Assembly: GCF_014649755.1 (NCBI RefSeq)
Contig: NZ_BMTQ01000013.1
Location: forward strand, 186,001 to 250,000
Length of the DNA stretch: 64,000 nucleotides
Reading direction: 5' to 3'
Source: Streptomyces litmocidini
GTDB lineage: Bacteria; Actinomycetota; Actinomycetes; Streptomycetales; Streptomycetaceae
Below are positions 33,354 to 42,675 of the stretch, piece by piece. Below the pieces are notes generated by a model. The model searched no databases, had not been told where the DNA came from, and worked only from the letters and a program-made list of their open reading frames with translations. The first letter of the stretch is position 1. Each line of letters begins with the position of its first letter. The position numbers and the translations under genes were made by a program.

Positions 33354-33998
33354 ATGGCAGCGACCTCGGCGGGAAAGACCTACCACCACGGCGATCTGCG
33401 CAACGCGCTGATCTGCGCGGCCGTCGACCTCGCCACCGAAGGCGGCCCCGAACGGGTCGTCCTGCGCGAGGCGGCCCGCCGGGTCGGCGTCTCGCCCACC
33501 GCCGCCTACCGCCACTTCGACGGGCGGGGCGAACTCCTCCGCACCGTACGGACCCACGCCCGGCGGGAACTCGCCGCGGCCATGGAGCGGGCCGCCGCCC
33601 GCGAGCCGGGCGCCGACGACCCCGGCCTCGCCGCCGAGCGCCGGGTCACCGCCCTCTGCCGGGGATACGTCGGCTTCGCCGTGGAGCAGCCCGGGCTCTA
33701 CCGGGCCGCGTTCTGCGTCCCCGGCCCCGCCGTGGACGAGCCCCTGCCCGTCCGGCCGCCCGCGGAGCCCGAGATCCTGGCGTTCACCCTGCTCAGGGAG
33801 GCCCTCGAAGCGCTCGCGGGGCAGGGCGCCGCACGGCCCGGCGGCCGTCCCGCCACCGCCGCCGCCGCGTGGTCGGCCGTGCACGGCCTGTCACTCCTCC
33901 TGGTCGACGGGCCCCTTCGCCGTCTCTCCGCGCAGCGCCGCGGCGTCGTCGTCGAGGCGACCCTCGCGATGGTGGTCTCCGGAGCGGCCGTCGGCTGA
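33354..33998 (+). CDS. TetR family transcriptional regulator
   Basis: 214 aa. N-terminal HTH: LREAARRVGVSPTAAYRHFD (~38-57). The ligand domain contains the TetR_C_33-like pattern LCRGYVGFAVEQPGLYRAAF and a hydrophobic helix VHGLSLLLVDGPLR. It stands alone between the polymer operon and the hopanoid operon, both plus-strand, so it may control either or itself. No clear palindromic operator is visible near its start. Confidence 0.87.
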   Translation: MAATSAGKTYHHGDLRNALICAAVDLATEGGPERVVLREAARRVGVSPTAAYRHFDGRGELLRTVRTHARRELAAAMERAAAREPGADDPGLAAERRVTALCRGYVGFAVEQPGLYRAAFCVPGPAVDEPLPVRPPAEPEILAFTLLREALEALAGQGAARPGGRPATAAAAWSAVHGLSLLLVDGPLRRLSAQRRGVVVEATLAMVVSGAAVG

Positions 33999-34251
33999 TC
34001 CCGAACTTCCTTGCGGGAAAAGTGTGTTGGCGGCTGCCGCGAACCCCGTACGGGTGAGGCGCGCGACGTCCGCCACCCCGGAATGGCGAAGGTCGTCGTA
34101 CAACGTAAGCTGGACCGGTCTGTTTCGCGGCAAGTAGGGCGATACCCGCGGCCATCGGGCCCGCGGGTGGCGGACCTACGGGCAGGGGTCGGCGGCGTGT
34201 CCGAAATAGGATGGATTGGATCGGCAGTGTAGAACGGGAGACGTGACGGCC
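33999..34251 (+). other. Leader/promoter region of the hopanoid operon
   Basis: 253 bp without a gene. Contains a hairpin ACCCGCGG/CCGCGGGT (34144-34151 with 34161-34168), perhaps the TetR gene terminator, and an AT-richer segment around 34201-34235 where the operon promoter probably lies (TAGAAC at 34230-34235 could be a -10, but no good -35 is spaced for it). Confidence 0.4.
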
Positions 34252-34314
34252 ATGACGCAGAATCTCCAGCTCCACGAGGGTCTCGCCGTCCCTCCGTCAG
34301 GAAGCGCCCAGTGA
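34252..34314 (+). CDS. 20-codon ORF coupled to hpnC
   Basis: ATG at 34252 to TGA at 34312-34314, 20 codons (begins MTQNLQLHEG). The stop overlaps the GTG start of hpnC as GTGA, the same coupling used throughout the operon. GGGAG lies 11 bases before the ATG; a GTG three codons upstream is in frame. It may be a leader that sets hpnC translation rather than a functional peptide. Low statistical power because of its size. Confidence 0.45.
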   Translation: MTQNLQLHEGLAVPPSGSAQ

Positions 34315-35222
34315 CGGAGACCCGGCAGGCGCGCATCGACGCCTCCTCGCGCACCACACTCGGCAAGGCCGCGGACGAGAACTTCCCCGTGGCCCCCTTC
34401 TTCCTGCCCCGCGCCTGGCGCGACGACCTCATGGCCGTCTACGGGTTCGCCCGGCTCGTCGACGACATCGGCGACGGCGACCTCGCCCCCGGCGGCGCCG
34501 ACGCCCGTCACCTCGGCGTCGCCCCCGAGGCCGCCGAGGACCGGCTCGCCCTCCTCGACGCCTTCGAGGCCGACCTCCGGCGGGTCTTCGACTCCACCCC
34601 GCACCACCCCCTGCTGCGCGCCCTCCAGCCGACCGTCGAGCGGCGCGGGCTCACCCCCGCACCCTTCCTCGGGCTGATCGCCGCCAACCGGCAGGACCAG
34701 CTGGTCCGCCGCTACGAGACGTACGACGACCTCCTCGCGTACTGCGAGCTCTCCGCCAACCCCGTCGGCCGGCTCGTCCTCGCCCTCACCGGCACCGACA
34801 CCCCCGAGCGGATCCGGCGCTCCGACGAGATCTGCACCGCCCTGCAGATCGTCGAGCACCTCCAGGACGTCGCCGAGGACCTCGCGCACGACCGGATCTA
34901 CCTGCCCGCCGAGGACCTGAAGCGCTTCCACGTCACCGAGCGCGACCTCGCCGCGCCCACCGCGGGCGCCTCCGTGCGGGCCCTGATCGCCTTCGAGGCC
35001 GAGCGGGCCCGCGGGCTCCTCCACGCGGGCGCCCCCCTCGTCGGCAGCGTCCACGGACGGCTCCGCGTCCTCCTCGCCGGCTTCACCGGCGGGGGCCTCG
35101 CGGCGCTCGACGCGATCACCGAAGCCGGGTACGACGTGCTGACCGGCCCACCGAAGGCCACCAAGCCGAGCCTGATGCGCCAGGTGGGAGCGGTTCTGCT
35201 CCGGGCGCGGAGAGAGGGGTGA
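34311..35222 (+). CDS. hpnC: Hydroxysqualene synthase HpnC (squalene synthase family)
   Basis: 303 aa, all-alpha head-to-head prenyl synthase fold. First Asp-rich motif LVDDIGDGD (~47-55) preceded by MAVYGFARL; second motif HLQDVAEDLAHDRIYLP (~184-200). By family HpnC converts presqualene diphosphate to hydroxysqualene in the HpnCDE squalene route of hopanoid synthesis. Order C-D-E and GTGA coupling to hpnD support the call. GTG start fixed by overlap with the 20-codon ORF. Confidence 0.92.
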   Translation: MTETRQARIDASSRTTLGKAADENFPVAPFFLPRAWRDDLMAVYGFARLVDDIGDGDLAPGGADARHLGVAPEAAEDRLALLDAFEADLRRVFDSTPHHPLLRALQPTVERRGLTPAPFLGLIAANRQDQLVRRYETYDDLLAYCELSANPVGRLVLALTGTDTPERIRRSDEICTALQIVEHLQDVAEDLAHDRIYLPAEDLKRFHVTERDLAAPTAGASVRALIAFEAERARGLLHAGAPLVGSVHGRLRVLLAGFTGGGLAALDAITEAGYDVLTGPPKATKPSLMRQVGAVLLRARREG

Positions 35223-36169
35223 GCACGACGGTGGAGGCCCAGCACCAGCCGTCCGCACCGGTCCAGGCCGCCTACAGCTACTGCGAGGCGGTCACCGGAC
35301 AGCAGGCCCGCAACTTCGCCTACGGGATCCGGCTGCTCCCGGCCGAGAAGCGCCAGGCGATGTCCGCGCTGTACGCCTTCTCGCGGCGCGTCGACGACAT
35401 CGGCGACGGCACGCTCGCGCCCGAGGAGAAGCGGGAGCGGCTCGAAGCCACCCGCGACGTCCTCGACCGCATCCGCAAGGGCCTGGTCGAGGAGGACGAC
35501 ACCGACCCCGTAGCCGTCGCCCTCGCCGACTCCGCCCGCCGCTTCCCGATCCCGCTCGACGGCCTCGACGAGCTCATCGACGGCGTCCTCATGGACGTGC
35601 GCGGCGCGACCTACGAGACCTGGGACGACCTCAAGGTCTACTGCCGCTGCGTCGCCGGCGCGATCGGCCGCCTCTCCCTCGGCGTCTTCGGCACCCAGCC
35701 CGGCGCCCAGGGCGCCGACCGGGCACCCGAGTACGCCGACACCCTGGGCCTCGCCCTCCAACTCACCAACATCCTCAGGGACGTACGCGAGGACGCCGGG
35801 AACGGGCGCACCTACCTGCCCGCCGACGACCTCGCCAAGTTCGGCTGCGGGGACGGCTTCCACAGCGAGACCCCGGCCCCCGGGGCCGACTTCGCCGGTC
35901 TCGTCCACTTCGAAGTGCGGCGTGCCCGCGCCCTGTTCGCCGAGGGCTACCGGCTCCTGCCGATGCTCGACCGGCGCAGCGGCGCCTGCGTCGCCGCCAT
36001 GGCCGGCATCTACCGGCGCCTCCTCGACCGGATCGAACGCGACCCCGGGGCCGTCCTGCGCGGCCGCGTCTCGCTGCCGGGCCGCGAGAAGGCGTACGTC
36101 GCGGTGCGCGGCCTCTCCGGCCTCGACACCCGCAACATCGCCCGGCGCACCGTCAGGAGGCGCGCCTGA
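35219..36169 (+). CDS. hpnD: Presqualene diphosphate synthase HpnD
   Basis: 316 aa. Same fold as HpnC with both Asp motifs: SRRVDDIGDG (~56-65) and NILRDVREDAGNGRTYLP (~180-197), the second in the form typical of HpnD. It joins two farnesyl diphosphates into presqualene diphosphate. GTG start overlaps the hpnC stop. Its own stop overlaps the ATG of a 36-codon ORF (TGATG). Confidence 0.92.
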   Translation: MSTTVEAQHQPSAPVQAAYSYCEAVTGQQARNFAYGIRLLPAEKRQAMSALYAFSRRVDDIGDGTLAPEEKRERLEATRDVLDRIRKGLVEEDDTDPVAVALADSARRFPIPLDGLDELIDGVLMDVRGATYETWDDLKVYCRCVAGAIGRLSLGVFGTQPGAQGADRAPEYADTLGLALQLTNILRDVREDAGNGRTYLPADDLAKFGCGDGFHSETPAPGADFAGLVHFEVRRARALFAEGYRLLPMLDRRSGACVAAMAGIYRRLLDRIERDPGAVLRGRVSLPGREKAYVAVRGLSGLDTRNIARRTVRRRA

Positions 36170-36279
36170 TGCGTCCCTGCGCCCCCGCCCCCCGGGCAAC
36201 CCCGGGCACCGCCCCGGCGTCCCTGCCGGAGGCACCCCCGAACCCGACCGCGACGACGACCCGAACGGAGGCGGCGTGA
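36169..36279 (+). CDS. 36-codon ORF linking hpnD and hpnE
   Basis: ATG at 36169 shares its A with the hpnD stop (TGATG) and its TGA at 36277 sits inside the GTGA start of hpnE, so the ribosome could pass from hpnD through this ORF to hpnE without a gap. Product begins MRPCAPAPRA, is Pro/Thr/Ala-rich and ends TTTRTEAA, low in complexity. A small gene at this place (SCO6761) is, from memory, annotated in S. coelicolor. Whether the peptide has a function is unknown. Confidence 0.5.
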   Translation: MRPCAPAPRATPGTAPASLPEAPPNPTATTTRTEAA

Positions 36280-37802
36280 ACCACGAAGCGACCGAGCGGA
36301 CCGCCCCGCCGGGCGCGGATCCCGCTCCGGCCTCCGGCACCGGTCCGGGCGCGCCTCTCACGACCACCGGGTCCGTCTCCGGCACCGGGGCCGGTTCCCG
36401 TGCCGCGCCGGCCGCCCGCACCGGCGGGGGCTCGCAGCCCCGGGCCGTCGTCGTCGGGGGTGGGCTCGCCGGTGTCACCACCGCGCTCCGGCTCGCCGAG
36501 GGCGGCGTCCGCGTCACGCTGCTCGAAGGCCGGCCCCGGCTCGGCGGCCTCGCCTTCTCCTTCCGCCGGGGCGACCTGACCGTCGACAACGGCCAGCACG
36601 TCTACCTGCGCTGCTGCACCGCCTACCGCTGGTTCCTCGACCGGATCGGCGGCGCCCGCCTCGCCCCCCTCCAGGACCGCCTCGACGTCCCCGTCCTCGA
36701 CGTCGCGCACCCCCGCGGCCCCCGGCTCGGCCGGATCCGCCGCGACGACCTGCCCGTACCGCTGCACCTCGCGCGCAGCCTCGCCACGTATCCGCACCTC
36801 TCCCTCGCCGAGCGCGCCTCCGTCGGCCGGGCCGCGCTCGCCCTGAAGAAGCTCGACCCCGCCGACCCGGCGCTCGACGGCATCGACTTCGCCACCTGGC
36901 TCGGCCGGCACGGACAGTCCCCGCGGGCCGTCGAGGCCCTCTGGGACCTCGTCGGCATCCCCACCCTCAACGCCCCTGCCCCCCGGGCCTCCATGGGGCT
37001 CGCCGCGATGGTCTTCAAGACCGGGCTCCTCTCCGAGCCCGGCGCCGCCGACATCGGCTGGGCCCACGTCCCGCTCGGCGAACTCCACGACACCCGGGCC
37101 GCGAAGGAGCTCGACGCCCTCGGCGTCCGCACCCTGCTCCGCGCCAAGGCCGAACGGATCTCCCGTACCGACGACGGACGTTGGACCGTCGACGTACCGG
37201 GGGAGCGCCTCGAGGCCGACGCCGTCGTCCTCGCCGTCCCGCAGCGGGAGACCCACGGCCTGCTCCCCGAAGGCGCCCTCGACGACCCCGACCGGCTCCT
37301 CGACATCGACACCGCCCCCATCCTCAACCTGCACGTCGTCTACGACCGCAAGGTGCTGAAGCGGCCCTTCTTCACCACGCTCGGCTCCCCGGTGCAGTGG
37401 GTCTTCGACCGCACCGACTCCTCCGGGCTCACCGGCGGCGGCCAGTACCTCGCCGTCTCCCAGTCCGCCGCCCGGGACGAGATCGACGAGCCCGTCGCCG
37501 CTCTGCGCGCGAAGTACCTCCCCGAACTGGAACGGCTCCTGCCCGCCGCCCGCGGCGCCGGGATCCGCGACTTCTTCGTCACCAGGGAGCGGACGGCCAC
37601 GTTCGCCCCCACCCCGGGCGTCGGCCGGCTCCGGCCCGGCGCCCGTACCGGCGCCCCGGGGCTGTACCTGGCCGGGGCCTGGACCGCCACCGGCTGGCCC
37701 GCGACCATGGAGGGTGCCGTCCGCAGCGGATTCAGCGCCGCGGGCGCCGCGCTCTCCGCCCTCGGCCGCCGCCATGACCATCCGCTGCAGGAGGCGGTAT
37801 GA
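36276..37802 (+). CDS. hpnE: Hopanoid squalene-forming FAD oxidoreductase HpnE
   Basis: 508 aa. After a ~45-residue Pro/Gly/Thr-rich leader not seen in other families, the FAD Rossmann motif AVVVGGGLAGVTTALRLAEG begins near residue 50, followed by RPRLGGLAFSFRRGDLTVDN and GQHVYLRCC, and a C-terminal FAD segment GLYLAGAWTATGWPATMEGA. Amine-oxidase/phytoene-desaturase fold. HpnE reduces hydroxysqualene to squalene. GTG 36276 has GGAGG 4-5 bases upstream. Confidence 0.9.
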   Translation: MNHEATERTAPPGADPAPASGTGPGAPLTTTGSVSGTGAGSRAAPAARTGGGSQPRAVVVGGGLAGVTTALRLAEGGVRVTLLEGRPRLGGLAFSFRRGDLTVDNGQHVYLRCCTAYRWFLDRIGGARLAPLQDRLDVPVLDVAHPRGPRLGRIRRDDLPVPLHLARSLATYPHLSLAERASVGRAALALKKLDPADPALDGIDFATWLGRHGQSPRAVEALWDLVGIPTLNAPAPRASMGLAAMVFKTGLLSEPGAADIGWAHVPLGELHDTRAAKELDALGVRTLLRAKAERISRTDDGRWTVDVPGERLEADAVVLAVPQRETHGLLPEGALDDPDRLLDIDTAPILNLHVVYDRKVLKRPFFTTLGSPVQWVFDRTDSSGLTGGGQYLAVSQSAARDEIDEPVAALRAKYLPELERLLPAARGAGIRDFFVTRERTATFAPTPGVGRLRPGARTGAPGLYLAGAWTATGWPATMEGAVRSGFSAAGAALSALGRRHDHPLQEAV

Positions 37803-38899
37803 GTGTGAGTACCGGAACAAGAGGAGAGACCGTGCCGACAGTGCCGCCGGGACATCCGGCCGTCGACACCGCGGACGTGTCCGCACTGCTGGAGCGGGGG
37901 CGGACCCTGTCCACCCCCGTACTGCGGGCGGCCGTCGACCGCCTCGCGCCGCCCATGGACACCGTGGCCGCCTACCACTTCGGCTGGATCGACGTGCAGG
38001 GCAACCCCGCCGACGGCGACGGCGGCAAGGCCGTCCGCCCGGCGCTCGCCCTGCTGTCGGCCGAGGCCGCGGGCGCCGCGCCCGAGGTCGGGATCCCCGG
38101 CGCCGTCGCCGTGGAGCTCGTGCACAACTTCTCGCTGCTCCACGACGACCTGATGGACGGCGACGAGCAGCGCCGCCACCGCGACACGGTGTGGAAGGTG
38201 CACGGCCCCGCGCAGGCGATCCTCGTCGGCGACGCCCTCTTCGCCCTGGCCAACGAGATCCTGCTCGAACTCGGCACCGTCGAGGCCGGCCGCGCCACCC
38301 GCCGGCTGACCACGGCCAGCCGCAAGCTCATCGACGGGCAGGCCCAGGACATCTCCTACGAGCACCGCGAGCGGGTCACCGTCGAGGAGTGCCTGGAGAT
38401 GGAGGGCAACAAGACGGGCGCCCTGCTCGCCTGCGCGGTCTCCATCGGCGCCGTCCTCGGCGGGGCCGACGACCGCACCGCCGACAAGCTGGAGGAGTAC
38501 GGCTACCACCTCGGCCTCGCCTTCCAGGCCGTGGACGACCTGCTCGGCATCTGGGGCGACCCGGAGGCCACCGGCAAGCAGACCTGGAGCGACCTGCGGC
38601 AGCGCAAGAAGTCCCTCCCGGTCGTCGCCGCCCTCGCCGCGGGCGGCCCGGCCTCCGAGCGGCTCGGCGAGCTGCTCGCCGCGGACGCCAAGTCCATCGA
38701 CTTCGACACCTTCTCCGAGGAGGAGTTCGCCGCCCGCGCGGCCCTCATCGAGGAGGCCGGAGGACGGGAGTGGACCTCCCAGGAGGCCCGCCGCCAGCAC
38801 GCCGTCGCGATCGAGGCCCTGGACGAGGTGGACATGCCCGCCCGCGTGAGGGCGCAGCTCACCGCACTGGCCGATTTCGTGGTCGTACGGAAGAGATGA
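37799..38899 (+). CDS. Polyprenyl (farnesyl/geranylgeranyl) diphosphate synthase
   Basis: 366 aa trans-prenyl synthase. First Asp-rich motif LLHDDLMDGDEQRRHRDT (~115-131), second FQAVDDLLGIWGD (~242-254, in the DDxxG form). GNKTGALLACAVSIG is the conserved helix between them. In this operon it most likely supplies farnesyl diphosphate to HpnD, using IPP/DMAPP. Two starts are plausible: ATG 37799, overlapping the hpnE stop with GGAGG upstream, or GTG 37832 with GAGGAG upstream, which removes 11 residues. Confidence 0.9.
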   Translation: MSVSTGTRGETVPTVPPGHPAVDTADVSALLERGRTLSTPVLRAAVDRLAPPMDTVAAYHFGWIDVQGNPADGDGGKAVRPALALLSAEAAGAAPEVGIPGAVAVELVHNFSLLHDDLMDGDEQRRHRDTVWKVHGPAQAILVGDALFALANEILLELGTVEAGRATRRLTTASRKLIDGQAQDISYEHRERVTVEECLEMEGNKTGALLACAVSIGAVLGGADDRTADKLEEYGYHLGLAFQAVDDLLGIWGDPEATGKQTWSDLRQRKKSLPVVAALAAGGPASERLGELLAADAKSIDFDTFSEEEFAARAALIEEAGGREWTSQEARRQHAVAIEALDEVDMPARVRAQLTALADFVVVRKR

Positions 38900-39006
38900 T
38901 CACCATCACCCTGATATGAGTTCGCGGTCGCCGGCCGGTGCCACCCGGCGCCGGCCGACGGCAGACCCGCAGGAGCAGAAGGAACCGACTGCACGAAGGG
39001 GAAGCC

Positions 39007-40992
39007 ATGACAGCGACGACCGACGGAAGCGCCGGGGCCGTGGGCCCCCGGGCGGCCGCGGCCAGCAGGACGAACGACGCCGACGCCTCCGCGTCCGGCC
39101 TCGACGGCACCGCCGCGCGGGCCGTCGAACGGGCCGTCGAGCACCTGCTCGCCCGGCAGGACCCGGCCGGCTGGTGGAAGGGCGACCTGGAGACCAACGT
39201 CACCATGGACGCCGAGGACCTGCTCCTCCGCCAGTTCCTGGGCATCCTCGACGCCGACACCACCCGCGCCGCCGCCCTCCACATCCGCGGCCGGCAGGGC
39301 GAGGACGGCGCCTGGGCCACGTTCTACGGCGGCCCCGGCGAACTCTCCGCCACCGTCGAGGCCTATGTGGCCCTGCGGCTCGCCGGAGACCCGCCCGACG
39401 CCCCGCACATGGCCCGCGCCTCCGCCTGGGTCCGCGCCCGCGGCGGGATCGCCGCCGCCCGGGTCTTCACCCGGATCTGGCTGGCGCTCTTCGGCTGGTG
39501 GCGCTGGGAGGACCTGCCCGAGCTGCCGCCGGAGCTGATCTTCCTGCCGAAGTGGTTCCCGCTCAACATCTACGACTTCGGCTGCTGGGCCCGGCAGACG
39601 ATCGTGCCGCTCACCGTGGTGTCCGCGAAGCGCCCGGTCAGGCCCGCGCCCTTCCCGCTGGACGAGCTGCACACCGACCCCGCGCGGCCGAACCCGCCCC
39701 GGCCGCTCGCCCCGGCCACCGGCTGGGACGGGATCTTCCAGCGGCTCGACAAGGCGCTGCACGTCTACCACCGCTTCGCCCCGCGCGCGCTGCGCAGGGC
39801 GGCCATGAACGTCGCCGCCCGGTGGATCGTCGAGCGTCAGGAGAACGACGGCTGCTGGGGCGGCATCCAGCCGCCCGCCGTCTACTCGGTCATCGCCCTC
39901 CACCTCCTCGGCTACGACCTCGGACACCCGGTCATGCGGGCCGGCCTGGAATCCCTCGACCGGTTCGCCGTCTGGCGCGAGGACGGCTCGCGGATGATCG
40001 AGGCCTGCCAGTCGCCCGTCTGGGACACCTGCCTCGCCACCATCGCCCTCGCCGACGCGGGCCTCCGCCCGGACCACCCGGCGCTGGTGAAGGCCGTGGA
40101 CTGGATGCTCGACGAGGAGATCACCCGGACCGGCGACTGGGCGGTGCGCCGGCCCGGACTCCCGCCGGGCGGCTGGGCGTTCGAGTTCCACAACGACAAC
40201 TACCCCGACATCGACGACACCGCCGAGGTCCTGCTCGCCCTGCGCCGGGTCGAGCACCCCGACCCCGCCCGGGTGGAGGCGGCCGTCGCCCGCGGCGCCC
40301 GCTGGACGCTCGGCATGCAGTCGCGCAACGGAGCCTGGGGGGCCTTCGACGCCGACAACACCAGCGCCTTCCCCAACAAGCTGCCGTTCTGCGACTTCGG
40401 CGAGGTCATCGACCCGCCCTCCGCCGACGTCACCGCCCACGTGGTGGAGATGCTCGCGTACGAGGGAATGACCGACGACCCGCGCGCCCGCCGGGGCATC
40501 GAGTGGCTGCTCGCCGAACAGGAGCCCAACGGGGCCTGGTTCGGCCGCTGGGGCGTCAACCACGTGTACGGCACGGGCTCGGTGCTCCCCGCGCTCGTCG
40601 CCGCCGGACTGCCGGGCTCCCACCCGGCGGTCCGCCGGGCCGTCGCCTGGCTCGCGGCCGTGCAGAACGACGACGGCGGCTGGGGGGAGGACCTCCGCTC
40701 GTACAAGGAGGAGGAATGGGTCGGGCGCGGCCCCTCCACCGCCTCCCAGACGGCCTGGGCGCTGATCGCCCTCCTCGCCGCCGGCGAGCGCGACTCCGAG
40801 CCCGTCCGCCGGGGCGTCGCCTGGCTGGCCGAGAGCCAGCGGGAGGACGGGTCCTGGGACGAGCCGTACTTCACCGGCACCGGCTTCCCCTGGGACTTCT
40901 CCATCAACTACCACCTCTACCGGCAGGTGTTCCCGCTCACGGCGCTCGGGCGCTACGTGCACGGGGACCCCGCGCCCCGCAAGGCGGGCTGA
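39007..40992 (+). CDS. shc: Squalene-hopene cyclase
   Basis: 661 aa class II triterpene cyclase. Acid motif PDIDDTAEV (DxDDT at about residues 401-405), QW repeats such as RQEDGAWATFYGG-type (here GRQGEDGAWATFYGG), ERQENDGCWGG, VQNDDGGWGED and SQREDGSWDEP, and the aromatic C-terminal FYxxxFP-like region (YFTGTGFPWDFSINYHLYRQ). It cyclises squalene to hopene/hopanol at the membrane. A non-conserved ~35-residue Ala-rich N-terminus precedes AVERAVEHLLARQDPAGWW. ATG 39007 has AAGGGGAAG upstream. A 107-base gap with no gene separates it from the prenyl synthase. Confidence 0.96.
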   Translation: MTATTDGSAGAVGPRAAAASRTNDADASASGLDGTAARAVERAVEHLLARQDPAGWWKGDLETNVTMDAEDLLLRQFLGILDADTTRAAALHIRGRQGEDGAWATFYGGPGELSATVEAYVALRLAGDPPDAPHMARASAWVRARGGIAAARVFTRIWLALFGWWRWEDLPELPPELIFLPKWFPLNIYDFGCWARQTIVPLTVVSAKRPVRPAPFPLDELHTDPARPNPPRPLAPATGWDGIFQRLDKALHVYHRFAPRALRRAAMNVAARWIVERQENDGCWGGIQPPAVYSVIALHLLGYDLGHPVMRAGLESLDRFAVWREDGSRMIEACQSPVWDTCLATIALADAGLRPDHPALVKAVDWMLDEEITRTGDWAVRRPGLPPGGWAFEFHNDNYPDIDDTAEVLLALRRVEHPDPARVEAAVARGARWTLGMQSRNGAWGAFDADNTSAFPNKLPFCDFGEVIDPPSADVTAHVVEMLAYEGMTDDPRARRGIEWLLAEQEPNGAWFGRWGVNHVYGTGSVLPALVAAGLPGSHPAVRRAVAWLAAVQNDDGGWGEDLRSYKEEEWVGRGPSTASQTAWALIALLAAGERDSEPVRRGVAWLAESQREDGSWDEPYFTGTGFPWDFSINYHLYRQVFPLTALGRYVHGDPAPRKAG

Positions 40993-41642
40993 TGGGCCGC
41001 GGGCCCGGCCCGGGCGCCGGGCCGCCGCTGCTGATCGCCTGTGCCCTCGGCATCGAGCAGTTCGCCCTGCGCAGCGGGGAGCGGGGCGGCGCGTCCGGCC
41101 CGGTGACCGTGCTGCGCACCGGCATGGGACCGGACCGGGCCCGCCGGGCCGTGTCCCGGGTGCTCGGCGAGGAGCCCTGGCGGGACGCCGCGGTGATCGC
41201 CTCCGGCTTCTGCGCGGGTCTCGCGCCGGGCATGCACCCGGGGGATCTGATCGTCGCGGACGAGACCCGCGGACCCGACGGCACGACCCCCTGCACCGGG
41301 ACCGAGCTCCTGGTGAAGGCCCTGGTCAAGGCGGTGCCCCGGCGCGCCGTCCACACCGGGCCGCTGATCGGCTCCGACCACGTGGTGCGCGGCCCCGAGC
41401 GGGCCGCGCTGGGCGCCGGCGGCGCGATCGCCGTCGACATGGAGTCCGCCACCACGCTCCGTACCGCGGCGTCGTCCGGACCCCGCCCGGTTGCGGCCGT
41501 CCGGGTGGTCGTGGACGCTCCGGAACATGAACTGGTCCGGATCGGCACGGTACGCGGGGGAATATCAGCCTTCCGTGTTCTTCGTGCCGTCCTTCCCGCT
41601 TTCTTCGAATGGCACCGTTCTTTGCTGCTCCCCAGGAGGTGA
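40992..41642 (+). CDS. hpnG: Hopanoid phosphorylase-like protein HpnG
   Basis: 216 aa nucleoside-phosphorylase-fold protein: LLIACALGIEQFALRSG, VLRTGMGPDRARRAV, AAVIASGFCAGLAPGMHPGD and AVDMESATTL (the DxE substrate motif region of MTA/SAH nucleosidases). HpnG releases adenine from adenosylhopane to give ribosylhopane. Its ATG overlaps the shc stop as TGATG. It lies between shc and hpnH, as in other hopanoid producers. Confidence 0.88.
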   Translation: MGRGPGPGAGPPLLIACALGIEQFALRSGERGGASGPVTVLRTGMGPDRARRAVSRVLGEEPWRDAAVIASGFCAGLAPGMHPGDLIVADETRGPDGTTPCTGTELLVKALVKAVPRRAVHTGPLIGSDHVVRGPERAALGAGGAIAVDMESATTLRTAASSGPRPVAAVRVVVDAPEHELVRIGTVRGGISAFRVLRAVLPAFFEWHRSLLLPRR

Positions 41643-41649
41643 ACGAGTT

Positions 41650-42675
41650 ATGGCCATGCCGCTCCGTCAGTCCATCCGGGTCGGGACCTACCTCTTCGAA
41701 CAGAAGCTCCGCAAGCGGGACAAGTTCCCGCTGATCGTCGAGCTGGAGCCGCTCTACGCCTGCAACCTCAAGTGCGAGGGCTGCGGAAAGATCCAGCACC
41801 CGGCGGGTGTCCTCAAGCAGCGCATGCCGGTCGCCCAGGCGGTCGGCGCGGTCCTGGAGTCCGGCGCGCCCATGGTGTCCATCGCGGGCGGCGAGCCCCT
41901 GATGCACCCTCAGATCGACGAGATCGTGCGCCAGTTGGTGGCCCGCCGGAAGTACGTCTTCCTCTGCACCAACGCGCTGCTGCTGCGCAAGAAGCTGGAG
42001 AAGTTCACCCCCTCCCCGTACTTCGCCTTCGCCGTCCACATCGACGGCCTGCGGGAACGGCACGACGAGTCCGTCGCCAAGGAGGGCGTGTTCGACGAGG
42101 CGGTGGCGGCCATCAAGGAGGCCAAGCGGCGCGGCTTCCGGGTCACCACCAATTCGACCTTCTTCAACACCGACACCCCGCAGACCATCATCGAGGTGCT
42201 CAATTTCCTCAACGACGACCTCCAGGTCGACGAAATGATGATCTCGCCCGCCTACGCCTACGAGAAGGCCCCCGACCAGGAGCACTTCCTCGGCGTCGAG
42301 CAGACCCGCGAACTCTTCAAGAAGGCCTTCGCCGGCGGCAACAGGCGCCGCTGGCGGCTCAACCACTCGCCGCTCTTCCTGGACTTCCTGGAAGGAAAGG
42401 CCGACTTCCCCTGCACCGCCTGGGCCATTCCCAACTACTCGCTCTTCGGCTGGCAGCGACCCTGCTATCTGATGAGCGACGGATACGTCCCCACGTACCG
42501 CGAGCTCGTCGAGGAAACCGACTGGGACAAGTACGGCCGCGGCAAGGACCCGCGCTGCGCCAACTGCATGGCGCACTGCGGCTACGAGCCCACCGCCGTC
42601 CTCGCCACCATGGGCTCCCTCAAGGAGTCCCTGCGCGCGATCCGGGAGACCGTCTCCGGGACCACCACGCCATGA
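41650..42675 (+). CDS. hpnH: Adenosylhopane synthase, radical SAM HpnH
   Basis: 341 aa. Radical SAM cluster motif C38-NLK-C42-EG-C45 in LYACNLKCEGCGKIQHP, then MVSIAGGEPLMHP for SAM binding, and a C-terminal cysteine group RCANCMAHCGYEP. HpnH couples the 5'-deoxyadenosyl radical to diploptene, forming the first C5-extended hopanoid. A very strong ribosome site (AGGAGGTGA) overlaps the hpnG stop. The lower GC of its C-terminal third is within normal range. Confidence 0.94.
   Translation: MAMPLRQSIRVGTYLFEQKLRKRDKFPLIVELEPLYACNLKCEGCGKIQHPAGVLKQRMPVAQAVGAVLESGAPMVSIAGGEPLMHPQIDEIVRQLVARRKYVFLCTNALLLRKKLEKFTPSPYFAFAVHIDGLRERHDESVAKEGVFDEAVAAIKEAKRRGFRVTTNSTFFNTDTPQTIIEVLNFLNDDLQVDEMMISPAYAYEKAPDQEHFLGVEQTRELFKKAFAGGNRRRWRLNHSPLFLDFLEGKADFPCTAWAIPNYSLFGWQRPCYLMSDGYVPTYRELVEETDWDKYGRGKDPRCANCMAHCGYEPTAVLATMGSLKESLRAIRETVSGTTTP

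Noticed and set aside
36153..37886. Long ORF opposite hpnE (577 codons) and similar antisense frames across the window
   Set aside because: In GC-rich DNA the frame opposite a gene is often open. These carry no motifs and low-complexity Gly/Arg/Glu composition.
38896..38919. Seven-codon ORF (ATG in the prenyl synthase stop)
   Set aside because: ATGA overlap is present, but seven codons with no following coupling to shc is too little to support.
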